Source of the DNA: Kineosporia sp. NBRC 101731
GTDB taxonomy: Bacteria; Actinomycetota; Actinomycetes; Actinomycetales; Kineosporiaceae
NCBI RefSeq assembly: GCF_030269305.1
Contig: NZ_BSTC01000001.1
Coordinates: 1,315,467-1,379,466 of the forward strand
DNA: 64,000 nt
Direction of reading: 5' to 3'
Each line of letters starts with the position of its first letter. Position 1 is the first letter of the stretch. The position numbers and the translations under genes are program-made. Below are positions 16,228 through 25,363 of this stretch, piece after piece. The notes beneath the pieces were generated by a model. That model worked only from the letters and a program-made list of their open reading frames with translations, was not told the origin of the DNA and made no database searches.

Positions 16228-18345
16228 GTGGCGTACCGGCCGGCCCGCTTCCCGGGCTCCCGGCGCGTGCTCGCCGCGGACGCGGTGGGGCGCTATGACC
16301 TGCGCCGGACCATGATGGCCCGGTTGCTGGCGTCCAACCCGGCGCTCTCGTTGCTGCTCCTGGTCGGCGATGTCGAGATGGACGAACTCGACCTCGACCC
16401 CCATGCCGGCGTCGAGGCGGTGTCTGCTGCCTTCACGCGTCCCGAGCCGGATGTGCACGGCCTGATCATCGCCGGGAACCTCCTGGTCAACACGGCCGTG
16501 CAGCATCCGCGGACGAACAACGGGATGAGCCTGTACGTACTCGGCGACCTGAAGGCCCGCAACGTGGTGATCAGCGGGCTGGAGCTCGTGGTGCACGGCG
16601 ATCTGCGGGTTTCCGAGGTTTTCGCCGGAGCGGGCCCGTCCGGCGGGGCCCGGCTGGACGGTGACGTCCACGCGAAGATGCTCGTCTCCGAAGCCTTCCC
16701 GATGCTCGTCGGCGGGCAGCTGAAGGCGCCGGTGCTGGAGACCGGGCGCACCCGGATCGGTGTGGTCGAGGGCGCGGGGGTGCGCGAGGCCAAGGGTGAG
16801 GTGCCTCCCTCGCTGGTGATGACCGATCAGGTGCTGGAGCCCGGCCCGGAGGGGGTCGAGCTGTTCTCCTGGCCCCGCTTCAAGACCGCCGTGGCCTCGC
16901 GCATGCCCACCCTGAGCCCCGACTACCTGGCCGGCCGCACCAACCTGGAGTCGATGCGCGAGCTGCGCCGGCTCGAGGGTGAGATCGAGGTGGTGCTCGC
17001 CGAGGGCCGGTACGCCCGCGGCGCCGAACTGCTGCGCAAGGCCCGGGCCATGGGGGCGCCCCGCAACGAGACCGGGCTGATGCTGGCCGACGCGATCTAC
17101 CGGGTGCATCACGGCACCGGTAGTCGCGAGGCCCTGGCCGAGGCGCTCGAACTGCTCGACGAGGCCCTCGGCCCCAAGCCCGACACCGCGGCGGTGATGG
17201 CCCACCCGCAGGCTCTGCTGCAGCGTGCGGCGATCCTGCTGCAGCTGAAGGAACACGACGACGAAGCCTTCGACCAGGCCTGGCGTGACTGCAGCCTGGC
17301 CGCGGTGACCATGCCCGCGCAGGAAAGGGCAGGCATCGCCGGGCTGATGGGGCAATGGCTGTTCACCCGTCACCGCTACGACGAGTGCGTTCCCTACCTG
17401 CGGCAGGCGCTCTCGGCCGATCCGGACGACGGCGCGCAGCACGGCCGTCTGGCCCGGGCGCTGTGGATGCTCGACCGCGAGGCCGAGGCACTGCCGCACG
17501 CCACCCGCTCGCTCGAGCTGAACCCCGCCGACAACCGGATGTGGTACGTCCGGGGCAAGTGCCAGCAGGTGCTGGGCGACCCCGAGGACGCCCGGCTCGA
17601 CCTGGCCACCTACCTGGAGATGCACCCCGACGACGACCTGGCCGTGGAGGCCCTGATCATCGTCGACCTCGACGCCGGGGACACCGACGAGGCGGTCGAG
17701 AGTGCCCTGCGCTTCATCGAGCACTACCCCGATATCGACGGCGCCCCGGCTCGTTTCGGCCGCCTGTTCCACCTGCGCGAACGCTACGACCTGGCCGTGC
17801 CGCTGCTGCGCCGGGCGATGCAGCTGCACCCGGAAGACTCGTCCATCGTCCGTGACCTGGCCTTCGCCCTCAACGAGAGCGGCCACGACCAGATGGGTCT
17901 CGACACCGCGCTGCGTCGCGTCGAGATCGACTCCGAGGACGACCACATCACCTACCTGCGGGCCGAGGTCAACCTGGCGCTGAACGACCCGAACGCCGCC
18001 GAGGGTGACCTCGAGGAGTACGTGGCCCGGTTCCCGCGGGCCGGGCGGGCTTTCGCATCATTGGCCAGCATCCGCCTGCTGCAGCTGCGTCCCGCCGAGG
18101 CGAAGCGGCTGCTCGAGACCGCCCAGTCGATCGCGCCGGACGACTACTACATCGACAGCGTCGTGGAGAAGGCCGGTTTCGCTCAGGACACCGATCCGAC
18201 CGACACGACCGACCTGACCGACCTGACCGACTCGGCGAGCCGGCCCACCCAGCTGATGAAGGCAGGCCCCTCGCCCCAGGAGGGCGAGAGGTCTGCGGCC
18301 GCTCAGTTGTCGTTCCGGGACGGCGGTTTCCGGCGACCCGGCTGA
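16228..18345 (+). CDS. Large TPR protein with N-terminal solenoid-like domain
   Basis: A 705-aa protein of unknown function. GTG at 16228 follows an excellent ribosome binding site (AAGGAGG, 16213-16219). Residues about 35-215 contain successive short strands with turns (VGDVEMDELDLD, DVHGLIIAGNLLVNTAVQH, MSLYVLGDLKARNVVISGLE, LVVHGDLRVSEVF, LDGDVHAKMLV), the pattern of a right-handed beta-solenoid resembling polymer-forming bactofilin-like domains. Residues about 250-650 are helical, with repeated TPR-like A/B helix pairs (YARGAELLRKARAMGAP, YDECVPYLRQALSADPDDG, EAEALPHATRSLELNPAD). The C-terminal 60 residues are disordered, with a short TDxTDLTDLTD repeat. Possibly a scaffold or assembly factor. 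It lies in an add-TPR pair and is convergent with the mutase gene. Confidence 0.8.
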   Translation: MAYRPARFPGSRRVLAADAVGRYDLRRTMMARLLASNPALSLLLLVGDVEMDELDLDPHAGVEAVSAAFTRPEPDVHGLIIAGNLLVNTAVQHPRTNNGMSLYVLGDLKARNVVISGLELVVHGDLRVSEVFAGAGPSGGARLDGDVHAKMLVSEAFPMLVGGQLKAPVLETGRTRIGVVEGAGVREAKGEVPPSLVMTDQVLEPGPEGVELFSWPRFKTAVASRMPTLSPDYLAGRTNLESMRELRRLEGEIEVVLAEGRYARGAELLRKARAMGAPRNETGLMLADAIYRVHHGTGSREALAEALELLDEALGPKPDTAAVMAHPQALLQRAAILLQLKEHDDEAFDQAWRDCSLAAVTMPAQERAGIAGLMGQWLFTRHRYDECVPYLRQALSADPDDGAQHGRLARALWMLDREAEALPHATRSLELNPADNRMWYVRGKCQQVLGDPEDARLDLATYLEMHPDDDLAVEALIIVDLDAGDTDEAVESALRFIEHYPDIDGAPARFGRLFHLRERYDLAVPLLRRAMQLHPEDSSIVRDLAFALNESGHDQMGLDTALRRVEIDSEDDHITYLRAEVNLALNDPNAAEGDLEEYVARFPRAGRAFASLASIRLLQLRPAEAKRLLETAQSIAPDDYYIDSVVEKAGFAQDTDPTDTTDLTDLTDSASRPTQLMKAGPSPQEGERSAAAQLSFRDGGFRRPG

Positions 18346-18346
18346 T

Positions 18347-20068
18347 CTAGCTGATGCCCAGCGCGTGGGACACGTCGGCGGTGATGCGGGCCAGTCGGTC
18401 CGCGGCCGCCTCCCGGGCCCGGTCGACCGAGCCGTTCTCCACCGGAATCACTACTTCCAGATAGCACTTCAGCTTCGGTTCGGTACCGCTCGGGCGCACG
18501 ATCACCCGGTCGCCGTTGGTCGTGCGGTAGCGCAGACCGGGCGTGCCGGGCAGCCCGTCCACCCCCTCGGACAGATCTTCGGCCGATTTCACCGGGCTGC
18601 CACCGAGATTCGCCGGCGGCCGCTGGGTGATGCGATCGAGCATGCTCGAGATCTGCGCCAGATCGTCCACCCGCACCGAGAACTGGTCGGTGGCGTGCAG
18701 ACCGTGCCGCGTGGCCAGATCGTTCAGGGCATCGAGCAGGGTGCGCCCCTGGGCCCGTAGCTGGGCCGCGTACTCGGCGATCAGCAGGGCCGCGCTGATG
18801 CCGTCCTTGTCGCGCACGGCACCGGGGGAGACGCAGTAACCCAGCGCCTCCTCGTAGGCGTAGGACAGCTCGGGAACCCGGGCCAGCCACTTGAAACCGG
18901 TCAGGGTCTCGGTGTGCGGCACGCCGTGGGCCGCCGCGACGCGGGAGAGCAGCTGCGACGACACGATCGAGCTGGCCACCACGCCCCGGACGCCCCGGAC
19001 CAGCAGGTAGTCACCGAGTAGGGCCCCGACCTCGTCACCGCGCAGCATGCGCCAGTCGCCCTCCGGCACCGGTACCGCCACGGCGCAGCGGTCCGCGTCC
19101 GGGTCGTTGGCGATCACCAGATCGGCGCCGCGCTCACGGGCGGCGGCCAGCGCCAGGTCGAGTGCACCGGGCTCTTCCGGGTTGGGAAAACTCACGGTGG
19201 GGAAGTCCGGGTCGGGCTGCGCCTGCTGCTCGACCACGTAGGGGGCCGGGAAACCCGCGGCCGCGAAGGCCCGCACCGCCGTGTCCCCGCCGACACCGTG
19301 CAGCGGGGTCAGCACGATACTGATCTCGCGGGCGCTGCCCGGTGTGAGCACGGCGCCGACCGAGGCGAGGTACTCGTCCACGATCGACGGGCCGATCGGT
19401 TCCCAGCCATCGGTCGCCATCGGCACGTCGATGGCCGGCGGCGCGGCCGCGATCTGGTGGGCGATCAGGTCGTCCATCGGGGGGACGATCTGGGCGCCAC
19501 TGCCGGGGGAGGAGTCGGCCCGCCCACCCAGGTACACCTTGTAACCATTGTCCTGCGGCGGGTTGTGGCTCGCCGTGACCATGATCCCGGCGTCGGCGTG
19601 CAGATGGCGCAACGCGAACGCCAGCACCGGTGTCGGCAGCGGGCCGGGCAGCAACTGGGCCACACACCCCGCCGCGGTCAGCACCGCGCAGGTGTCCCGG
19701 GCGAACACGTCGGAGTCGTGGCGGGCGTCGTACCCCACCACCACCCGGGGCTGCTCACCGTCGGCGCCCACCGTTGCGAGGGCCTGGTGCAGATGGCCGG
19801 CGATGCCGGCCGCGGCGCGGATGACGACTGCACGGTTCATCCGGTTCGGCCCCGCGCCCAGTGCGCCGCGCAAGCCCGCGGTGCCGAACTGGAGGGAGCC
19901 GGAGAAGCGTTGTACGAGATCATCGACCGCTTCACCGGAGACGGTGGAATCGCCGGAGGTGACCAGCTCGATCAGCCGGTCCACCTCGCGCCGGGTACGG
20001 GGATCGGGGTCCGCGTCCCGCCAATGGGTCGCGCGGTCTACCAGACCCGCGAGCTCGGTTTCGTCCAC
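18347..20068 (-). CDS. Phosphosugar mutase (phosphogluco/phosphomanno/phosphopentomutase type)
   Basis: Alpha-D-phosphohexomutase superfamily enzyme of the long PGM2/PgcA type, 573 aa. The catalytic phosphoserine lies in GIMVTASHNPPQDNGYKVY, the Mg site in NDPDADRCAVAV, sugar-binding segments in GDEVGALLGDYL and EEALGYCVSPGAVRDKDG, and the phosphate-binding C-terminal motif in RPSGTEPKLKCYLEV. Members act on hexose-1-phosphates, and some (PGM2 class) on ribose-1-phosphate; its place beside purine and pyrimidine phosphorylases makes phosphopentomutase activity attractive but unproven. GTG start at 20068. It is the second gene after lpdA on the minus strand, 40 bases apart, and is convergent with the TPR gene with almost no gap. 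Confidence 0.93.
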   Translation of the reverse strand: MDETELAGLVDRATHWRDADPDPRTRREVDRLIELVTSGDSTVSGEAVDDLVQRFSGSLQFGTAGLRGALGAGPNRMNRAVVIRAAAGIAGHLHQALATVGADGEQPRVVVGYDARHDSDVFARDTCAVLTAAGCVAQLLPGPLPTPVLAFALRHLHADAGIMVTASHNPPQDNGYKVYLGGRADSSPGSGAQIVPPMDDLIAHQIAAAPPAIDVPMATDGWEPIGPSIVDEYLASVGAVLTPGSAREISIVLTPLHGVGGDTAVRAFAAAGFPAPYVVEQQAQPDPDFPTVSFPNPEEPGALDLALAAARERGADLVIANDPDADRCAVAVPVPEGDWRMLRGDEVGALLGDYLLVRGVRGVVASSIVSSQLLSRVAAAHGVPHTETLTGFKWLARVPELSYAYEEALGYCVSPGAVRDKDGISAALLIAEYAAQLRAQGRTLLDALNDLATRHGLHATDQFSVRVDDLAQISSMLDRITQRPPANLGGSPVKSAEDLSEGVDGLPGTPGLRYRTTNGDRVIVRPSGTEPKLKCYLEVVIPVENGSVDRAREAAADRLARITADVSHALGIS

Positions 20069-20108
20069 ACCCAGAACTTACCTGGTCGTCACCGGAGTCT
20101 GCCTGCGG

Positions 20109-21467
20109 CTACCCGATGTGCAGCTGTCGCGCCGCCTCGGCCACCGAGCCCGAGATCGACGGGTACACGGTGAACACGGAGGCCACCTCGTCGACCGTGA
20201 GCCGGGCCGAGACCGCCAGCGTGATGGGATGAATCAACTCGGACGCGCGCGGTGCCACCACCGTGCCGCCGAGCACCCGGCCCGAGGGCGAGGCGAACAG
20301 CTTCACGAAACCGTCGTGGATGCCCTGCATCTTGGCCCGGGCGTTGGTGGCCAGCGGCAGCTTCACCGAGACGGCCTCCAGCCCGGCGTCGACCTGGGCC
20401 TGGGTCACCCCGACGGTGGCGATCTCGGGGGAGGTGAACACGTTGGAACTCACCAGCCGCAGCTCCAGCGGGGACACCGCGTCGCCCAGCGCGTGCCACA
20501 TCGCCTTGCGGCCCTGCATGGCCGCGACCGAGGCCAGCGGGAACACCCCGGTGCAGTCGCCCGCCGCGTAGACACCGCGCGCGCTGGTGCGGGAGACCCG
20601 GTCGACCCCGATGTGCCCGGACTCCGAGACCGTGATCCCGGCCTCCGCAAGCCCCAGGCCGGAGGTGTTCGGCACCGCGCCGACCGCCATCAGGCAGTGC
20701 GAGCCCTCGACCGTGCGTCCGTCGGACAGCGTGACCACGACGCCCGCGTCCGTCCGTTTGACGCTTTGCGCGCGCGAACGGGACAGCACCTCCATGCCAC
20801 CGCGCCGGAACACGTCTTCCAGCACCTCGGCGGCATCCGCGTCCTCGCCCGGCAGTACCCGGTCGCGGCTGGACACCAGCGCGACCTGGGCGCCGAGCGC
20901 GTGATAGGCGCTGGCGAACTCGGCCCCGGTCACCCCGGAGCCGACCACGATCAGCTTCTCCGGCAGTTCTTCCAGGTCGTAGAGCTGGGTCCAGTTCAGC
21001 ACGCGCTCACCGTCGGGCCGGGCGTCCGGCAGTTCCCGGGGGCTGGCGCCGGTGGCGATCAGCAGGGTGTCGGCCTCGACGATCTGCTCGCCGACCTTCA
21101 CCCGTCCGGGGCCCTCGAGCACACCGCGGCCCTCGACGATGCGCACCCCTTCGGCCTCCAGGCGCCGCGTGATGTCGCGGGACTGCGCCTGGGCCAGCTT
21201 CTTCACGCGGCGGTTGACCTCGCCCAGGTCGGCCCGTACCCGGCCGAGGCCGTGGATGCCGAGTTCGCCGGAGCTGCCGACGGTGGCCAGCACCTCGGCG
21301 GTGGCGATGAGGGTCTTGCTCGGCACCACGTCGGTGAGGACCGCCGCACCTCCCGGGCCGTTCTCCTCGACCACCGTGACGTCGGCGCCGAGCTGGGACG
21401 CCACCAGCGCGGCCTCGTACCCGCCGGGCCCGCCGCCGACGATGACAATCCTGCTCTTCACGCTCAC
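20109..21467 (-). CDS. lpdA: NAD(P)H-quinone dehydrogenase, flavoprotein disulfide reductase family
   Basis: FAD-dependent pyridine nucleotide oxidoreductase of the mycobacterial LpdA (Rv3303c) type, 452 aa. FAD-binding GGGPGGYEAALVASQLGA is at the N-terminus, the NAD(P) fold near VVGSGVTGAEFASAYHALGA, GVYAAGDCTGVFPLASVAAM is the second FAD contact, and the C-terminal dimerisation domain ends VYPSISGSVAEAARQLH. The redox-active CxxxxC of true lipoamide dehydrogenases is absent: the equivalent stretch reads PGGAAVLTDVVPSKTL, which is why such proteins act on quinones rather than disulfides. GTG at 21467 is chosen; GTG 21461 is nearly equivalent. The open frame reaches 21536, but those residues have no place in the fold. 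The mutase gene follows after 40 bases. Confidence 0.92.
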   Translation of the reverse strand: MSVKSRIVIVGGGPGGYEAALVASQLGADVTVVEENGPGGAAVLTDVVPSKTLIATAEVLATVGSSGELGIHGLGRVRADLGEVNRRVKKLAQAQSRDITRRLEAEGVRIVEGRGVLEGPGRVKVGEQIVEADTLLIATGASPRELPDARPDGERVLNWTQLYDLEELPEKLIVVGSGVTGAEFASAYHALGAQVALVSSRDRVLPGEDADAAEVLEDVFRRGGMEVLSRSRAQSVKRTDAGVVVTLSDGRTVEGSHCLMAVGAVPNTSGLGLAEAGITVSESGHIGVDRVSRTSARGVYAAGDCTGVFPLASVAAMQGRKAMWHALGDAVSPLELRLVSSNVFTSPEIATVGVTQAQVDAGLEAVSVKLPLATNARAKMQGIHDGFVKLFASPSGRVLGGTVVAPRASELIHPITLAVSARLTVDEVASVFTVYPSISGSVAEAARQLHIG

Positions 21468-21600
21468 CGGCTCATTGTCCCGCACCAGGGCCGCGCGGCA
21501 CGCCCGGGCAGGCCGCTGACGACCAGCTGACGACAACGAGTCCCAGTTGTCACACCAGGCGTTTGCACGTCAGCACCGGTGAATCCCTACTCTGTCCCTC

Positions 21601-22080
21601 ATGGATCTCTACGCCGCCTACGGCGCGAACCTCGACCCCGAGCGGATGGCGCTGCGGGCGCCCCACTCGCCGTTGCGCGGGTTCGGGTGGATCAGCGGCT
21701 GGCGCCTCACATTCGCCCAGGTCCCCAACGCTGTGGACGGTGCCCTGGCGACGCTGGTGGAGGACCCGGCCGCGCAGGTCTACGTCAGTCTCTACGACGT
21801 CACCTCCGGGGACGAGCAGGCGCTGGACGAGTGGGAGGGACTGGCCACCGGGCAGTCCCGGAAGATCCACGTCCGGGTGCAGACCCTGGACGGCGACGCG
21901 GTGGCCTGGGTACACGTGCTGGACGCCTACGAGGGTGGCCTGCCCGCGGCCCACTACCTGGGCATGCTGGGCGACGCGGCCGAGGCCGGCGGCGCGCCCA
22001 GCGACTACGTCCACCACCTGCGCACCAGCCCGTGCGTGTCGAGTGACACCCCTGAGCACCTTCCCCCGAACGAGCTGTGA
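21601..22080 (+). CDS. Gamma-glutamylcyclotransferase-like protein
   Basis: A 159-aa protein of the GGCT/AIG2-like fold. The start MDLYAAYGANLDPERMALRAP contains the YGSNL-like loop (here YAAYGANL), the signature that binds the gamma-glutamyl amine in this family; the EW pair in ALDEWEGL contains the acidic position expected for the catalytic Glu. It could cyclise gamma-glutamyl compounds, but many actinobacterial members are uncharacterised. The ATG at 21601 has no clear ribosome binding site. It is transcribed divergently from lpdA and lies 7 bases upstream of purine nucleoside phosphorylase, a conserved-looking pairing whose meaning is not known. Confidence 0.82.
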   Translation: MDLYAAYGANLDPERMALRAPHSPLRGFGWISGWRLTFAQVPNAVDGALATLVEDPAAQVYVSLYDVTSGDEQALDEWEGLATGQSRKIHVRVQTLDGDAVAWVHVLDAYEGGLPAAHYLGMLGDAAEAGGAPSDYVHHLRTSPCVSSDTPEHLPPNEL

Positions 22081-22087
22081 GCCTTCG

Positions 22088-22912
22088 ATGACTGACCTTT
22101 CCCCGACCGACTCCCCGACTGAGCTGGCCGCGGCGGCCGCCCAGCGCCTCGCCGAGCTGACAGGCGTCGATAAGCACGACGTGGCCCTGGTTCTGGGCTC
22201 CGGCTGGGCCCCTGCCGCCGACCTTCTGGGTGAGACCGTGGCGCAGGTGCCGGCCACCGAGATCCCGGGCTTCTCGGTCTCCGGCGTGCCCGGTCACGTG
22301 GGCCAGCTGCGCTCGGTGCGGATCAACTCGCAGGGCGAGCCCAAGCACGCCCTGATCCTCGGCAGCCGCACGCACTACTACGAGGGCAAGGGCGTGCGCG
22401 CCGTGGCCCACGGGGTGCGCACCGCGGCGGCGGCCGGCTGCTCGATGGTGGTGCTGACCAATGGCTGTGGCGGCCTGAACCCCGAATGGCCGCCCGGAAC
22501 CCCGGTTCTGATCAGCGACCACATCAACCTGACCGGTGCGTCCCCGCTCGAGGGCGCCACCTTCGTCGACCTCACCGACCTGTACTCGTCCCGGCTGCGG
22601 GAGATCTGCCGCCAGGTGCAGCCCGATCTGCCCGAGGGCGTCTACGCGCAGTTCCGTGGCCCGCAGTACGAGACCCCGGCCGAGGTGCGCATGGCCGGGC
22701 GGCTCGGCGCCGACCTGGTCGGCATGTCCACGGCTCTGGAGGCCATCGCGGCCCGCGAGGCCGGCCTGGAGATCCTCGGCATCTCGCTGGTGACGAACTT
22801 CGGCGCGGGCATCACCGGCCAGCCGCTCAGCCACGCCGAGGTGCTGGCCGAGGGCAAGGCCGCCGCCGAGCGCGTGGGCTCGATGCTCGCCGAGGTCGTC
22901 CGGCGGCTCTGA
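22088..22912 (+). CDS. Purine nucleoside phosphorylase (trimeric type)
   Basis: Phosphorolyses (deoxy)inosine and (deoxy)guanosine to base and (deoxy)ribose-1-phosphate, 274 aa, PNP/MTAP family (class I trimeric). ALVLGSGWAP provides the phosphate-binding Ser loop, GSRTHYYEGKG the phosphate Arg/His loop, LTNGCGGLNPEW the base pocket start, FRGPQYETPAEVRM the Glu that binds purine N1, and GISLVTNFGAGITG the Asn region specific for 6-oxopurines. ATG at 22088 lies 7 bases after the GGCT stop. Together with add it completes adenosine to hypoxanthine conversion. A strong hairpin terminator follows at 22943-22976. Confidence 0.95.
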   Translation: MTDLSPTDSPTELAAAAAQRLAELTGVDKHDVALVLGSGWAPAADLLGETVAQVPATEIPGFSVSGVPGHVGQLRSVRINSQGEPKHALILGSRTHYYEGKGVRAVAHGVRTAAAAGCSMVVLTNGCGGLNPEWPPGTPVLISDHINLTGASPLEGATFVDLTDLYSSRLREICRQVQPDLPEGVYAQFRGPQYETPAEVRMAGRLGADLVGMSTALEAIAAREAGLEILGISLVTNFGAGITGQPLSHAEVLAEGKAAAERVGSMLAEVVRRL

Positions 22913-22942
22913 GGTCCCGACCGCTCTCAACGGTGGACGTCC

Positions 22943-22976
22943 GGGCTGACCGGCGCCCTCAGGCGCCGGTCAGCCC
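22943..22976. terminator. Hairpin between PNP and the convergent carboxylase alpha gene
   Basis: Perfect 15-bp arms GGGCTGACCGGCGCC and its complement around a 4-base CTCA loop, followed on the plus strand by TTCGGTT. It lies between convergent stops at 22912 and 22983 and can serve both transcripts. Confidence 0.75.
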
Positions 22977-22982
22977 TTCGGT

Positions 22983-24776
22983 TCAGTCCTTCACTTCGCA
23001 GATCAGCGCGCCGGACGTCACGGTCAGGCCGATCTGGGCGGTCAGGGCGGTCACCGTGCCGGCCTTGTGGGCGGTGAGGGGCTGTTCCATCTTCATCGCC
23101 TCGAGCACCACGACCAGGTCGCCCGCCTCCAGGTGCTGCCCCTCCTCGACGGCGACCTTGACGATCGTGCCCTGCATCGGTGAGGTCAGGGCATCACCAC
23201 TGACGGCGGCCGCAGCCCGGCTCCGGGTGCGGCGGGGAGCCTTCTTCTCGGCGGTCCGGGCGGTTCCCGACCCGCCCGACCCGCCCAGCCCGGCCGGCAG
23301 GATCACTTCCAGGCGCTTGCCGCCGACCTCGACCACGACGCGTTCGCGCGGTTCCTCCGGGGTCTCCTCACCGGCCGGCCCGGTCCAGGACGGGATGGTG
23401 TTGTCGAACTCGGTCTCGATCCAGCGGGTGTGCACCGTGAACGGCTCGCTGGTGAAGGCCGGGTCCGCCACGACCGCCCGATGGAACGGCAGCACCGTCG
23501 GCAGGCCCTCGACCACGAACTCGCCCAGCGCCCGACGGGCCCGTTCCAGCGCCTGACGGCGGGTGGCACCGGTGACGATCAGCTTGGCCAGCATCGAGTC
23601 GAACCCGCCACCGATCACCGAACCCGCCACCACACCCGAGTCCAGGCGCACACCCGGCCCGGACGGAGGCTCGAACACCACCACGGTGCCCGGCTGGGGC
23701 AGGAAGTTGCGCCCCGCGTCCTCACCGTTGATCCGGAACTCGATCGCATGCCCGCGCACCGGCGGGTCGTCGTAGCCCAGCGGCTCCCCGGCCGCGACCC
23801 GCAGCTGCTCACGCACCAGGTCGATCCCGGTGACCTCTTCGGAGACCGGGTGCTCGACCTGCAGGCGGGTGTTGACCTCCAGGAACGAGATCGTGCCGTC
23901 CGGGCCGATCAGGAATTCACAGGTGCCGGCGCCGACGTATCCGGCCTCGGTCAGGATGGCCTTCGACGCCCGGTACAGCTCGGCGGTCTGGTCGTGGGTC
24001 AGGAACGGGGCGGGTGCCTCCTCGACCAGTTTCTGGTTACGGCGCTGCAACGAGCAGTCCCGGGTGGAGACGACCACCACGTGCCCGTGGGCATCGGCCA
24101 GGCACTGCGTCTCCACGTGCCGCGGACGATCCAGGAACCGCTCCACGAAACACTCACCCCGCCCGAACGCGGCCACCGCCTCACGGGTCGCGGACTCGAA
24201 CAGCTCCGGGATCTCCTCCAGCGTCCGGGCCACCTTCAAGCCCCGCCCACCACCACCGAAAGCGGCTTTGATCGCCACCGGGAGCCCGTGCTCACGGGCG
24301 AAGGTGACCACCTCGTCCGCCGTCTGCACCGGATCCCTCGTGCCCGGCACCAGAGGTGCTCCCGCCCGCTGAGCGATGTGGCGGGCCTTGACCTTGTCAC
24401 CCAGCACGTCGATCGCCGAGGGGGGCGGGCCGATCCAAGTCAGCCCGGCGGCGATGACGGCGGCGGCGAAGTCGGCGTTCTCGGCCAGGAACCCGTAACC
24501 CGGATGCACCGCATCGGCCCCGGAGCGGGCGGCGACGTCGAGCAGTTTGTCCACGACGAGGTACGACTGCGCGGCGGTGGTGCCGTCCAGTGAGTAGGCT
24601 TCGTCGGCCACGGTGACGTGCAGGGCGTCCCGGTCGGGCTCGGCGTACACGGCCACCGAGGCGATACCGGCGTCCCGGCAGGCGCGCGCGATCCGCACCG
24701 CGATCTCACCCCGGTTGGCGATCAGGACCTTGCTGATGGACCGGGGGGTGCCCGGTTCCGGGGACGGCGTCGTCAT
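22983..24776 (-). CDS. Acyl-CoA carboxylase alpha subunit (biotin carboxylase + BCCP)
   Basis: Biotin carboxylase/biotin carrier fusion, 597 aa, like mycobacterial AccA3; it carboxylates its own biotin for acetyl/propionyl-CoA carboxylation. Domains: N-terminal [22 protein letters not shown]-grasp with [13 protein letters not shown] and [20 protein letters not shown] (about residues 130-330), biotin-carboxylase C-terminal domain to about 450, and a C-terminal biotinyl domain with [11 protein letters not shown] (biotinylated Lys in MKM). ATG at 24776 has GGGAG upstream; the frame is open to 24932 but the extra residues are outside the fold. The beta and epsilon subunits and BirA lie 5-9 kb away in the same window, consistent with one functional carboxylase locus. 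Divergent from the thioredoxin gene. Confidence 0.95.
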   Translation of the reverse strand: MTTPSPEPGTPRSISKVLIANRGEIAVRIARACRDAGIASVAVYAEPDRDALHVTVADEAYSLDGTTAAQSYLVVDKLLDVAARSGADAVHPGYGFLAENADFAAAVIAAGLTWIGPPPSAIDVLGDKVKARHIAQRAGAPLVPGTRDPVQTADEVVTFAREHGLPVAIKAAFGGGGRGLKVARTLEEIPELFESATREAVAAFGRGECFVERFLDRPRHVETQCLADAHGHVVVVSTRDCSLQRRNQKLVEEAPAPFLTHDQTAELYRASKAILTEAGYVGAGTCEFLIGPDGTISFLEVNTRLQVEHPVSEEVTGIDLVREQLRVAAGEPLGYDDPPVRGHAIEFRINGEDAGRNFLPQPGTVVVFEPPSGPGVRLDSGVVAGSVIGGGFDSMLAKLIVTGATRRQALERARRALGEFVVEGLPTVLPFHRAVVADPAFTSEPFTVHTRWIETEFDNTIPSWTGPAGEETPEEPRERVVVEVGGKRLEVILPAGLGGSGGSGTARTAEKKAPRRTRSRAAAAVSGDALTSPMQGTIVKVAVEEGQHLEAGDLVVVLEAMKMEQPLTAHKAGTVTALTAQIGLTVTSGALICEVKD

Positions 24777-24943
24777 CTCGGCTCCCTCGTCGACTCCCTC
24801 TCGGCATCGGAGAGTATCGCCGGTACCGCTCTCCCGGACCCCTCGGGAAGTGGCTCCGGACACGTTGAAGGTGACAGTCGTCCTCTGGACGGCCCTCCCG
24901 GGAACAGTGCCGCGGGGAAGTCGGTTGACCAACCGTGGCTACT

Positions 24944-25309
24944 ATGACGATGACCCAGCAGAACCACGACGAAACGGTCAAGGACGGCATTGTCCTGATC
25001 GACTTCTGGGCCTCCTGGTGCGGTCCGTGCCGCCAGTTCGCCCCCGTCTTCGAGAAGGCGTCGGAAACGAACGAGGACGCCAAGTTCGCCAAGGTGGACA
25101 CCGAGGACCAGCAGGAACTCGCCGCTCAGTACGGCGTGACCTCGATCCCGACGCTGGTGGTCTACCGCGACGGCATCCCGGTGTTCGGTCAGCCCGGCGC
25201 CCTTCCCGAGGCTGCCCTGACCGACATCCTGCGTCAGGTGCGCGACCTGGACATGGACGAGGTCCGCACCCAGTACGAGGCCCAGCTGAAAGAAGCCGGC
25301 CGCAGCTGA
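24944..25309 (+). CDS. Thioredoxin
   Basis: Small cytosolic disulfide oxidoreductase, 121 aa. The active site WCGPC lies in LIDFWASWCGPCRQF (about residues 18-32); the cis-Pro is in YGVTSIPTLVVYRDG, both standard. Compared with housekeeping TrxA it has a short C-terminal extension (YEAQLKEAG). ATG at 24944 (MTMTQQNHDE) is chosen; ATG 24950 and GTG 24935 are in frame and no ribosome binding site separates them clearly. It is transcribed divergently from the carboxylase alpha gene and converges on the EEP-domain gene. Confidence 0.92.
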   Translation: MTMTQQNHDETVKDGIVLIDFWASWCGPCRQFAPVFEKASETNEDAKFAKVDTEDQQELAAQYGVTSIPTLVVYRDGIPVFGQPGALPEAALTDILRQVRDLDMDEVRTQYEAQLKEAGRS

Positions 25310-25333
25310 TCAGCCGTCCCGGGACATCGCGGA

Positions 25334-25363
25334 GTGCCGGTGGGCCGATCAGCCCGCCGGCAC
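25334..25363. terminator. Hairpin between thioredoxin and the convergent EEP gene
   Basis: Arms GTGCCGGTGGGC (25334-25345) and GCCCGCCGGCAC (25352-25363) pair over 12 positions with one wobble around a 6-base loop. The right arm overlaps the last codons of the minus-strand gene. It probably ends the thioredoxin transcript. Confidence 0.55.
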
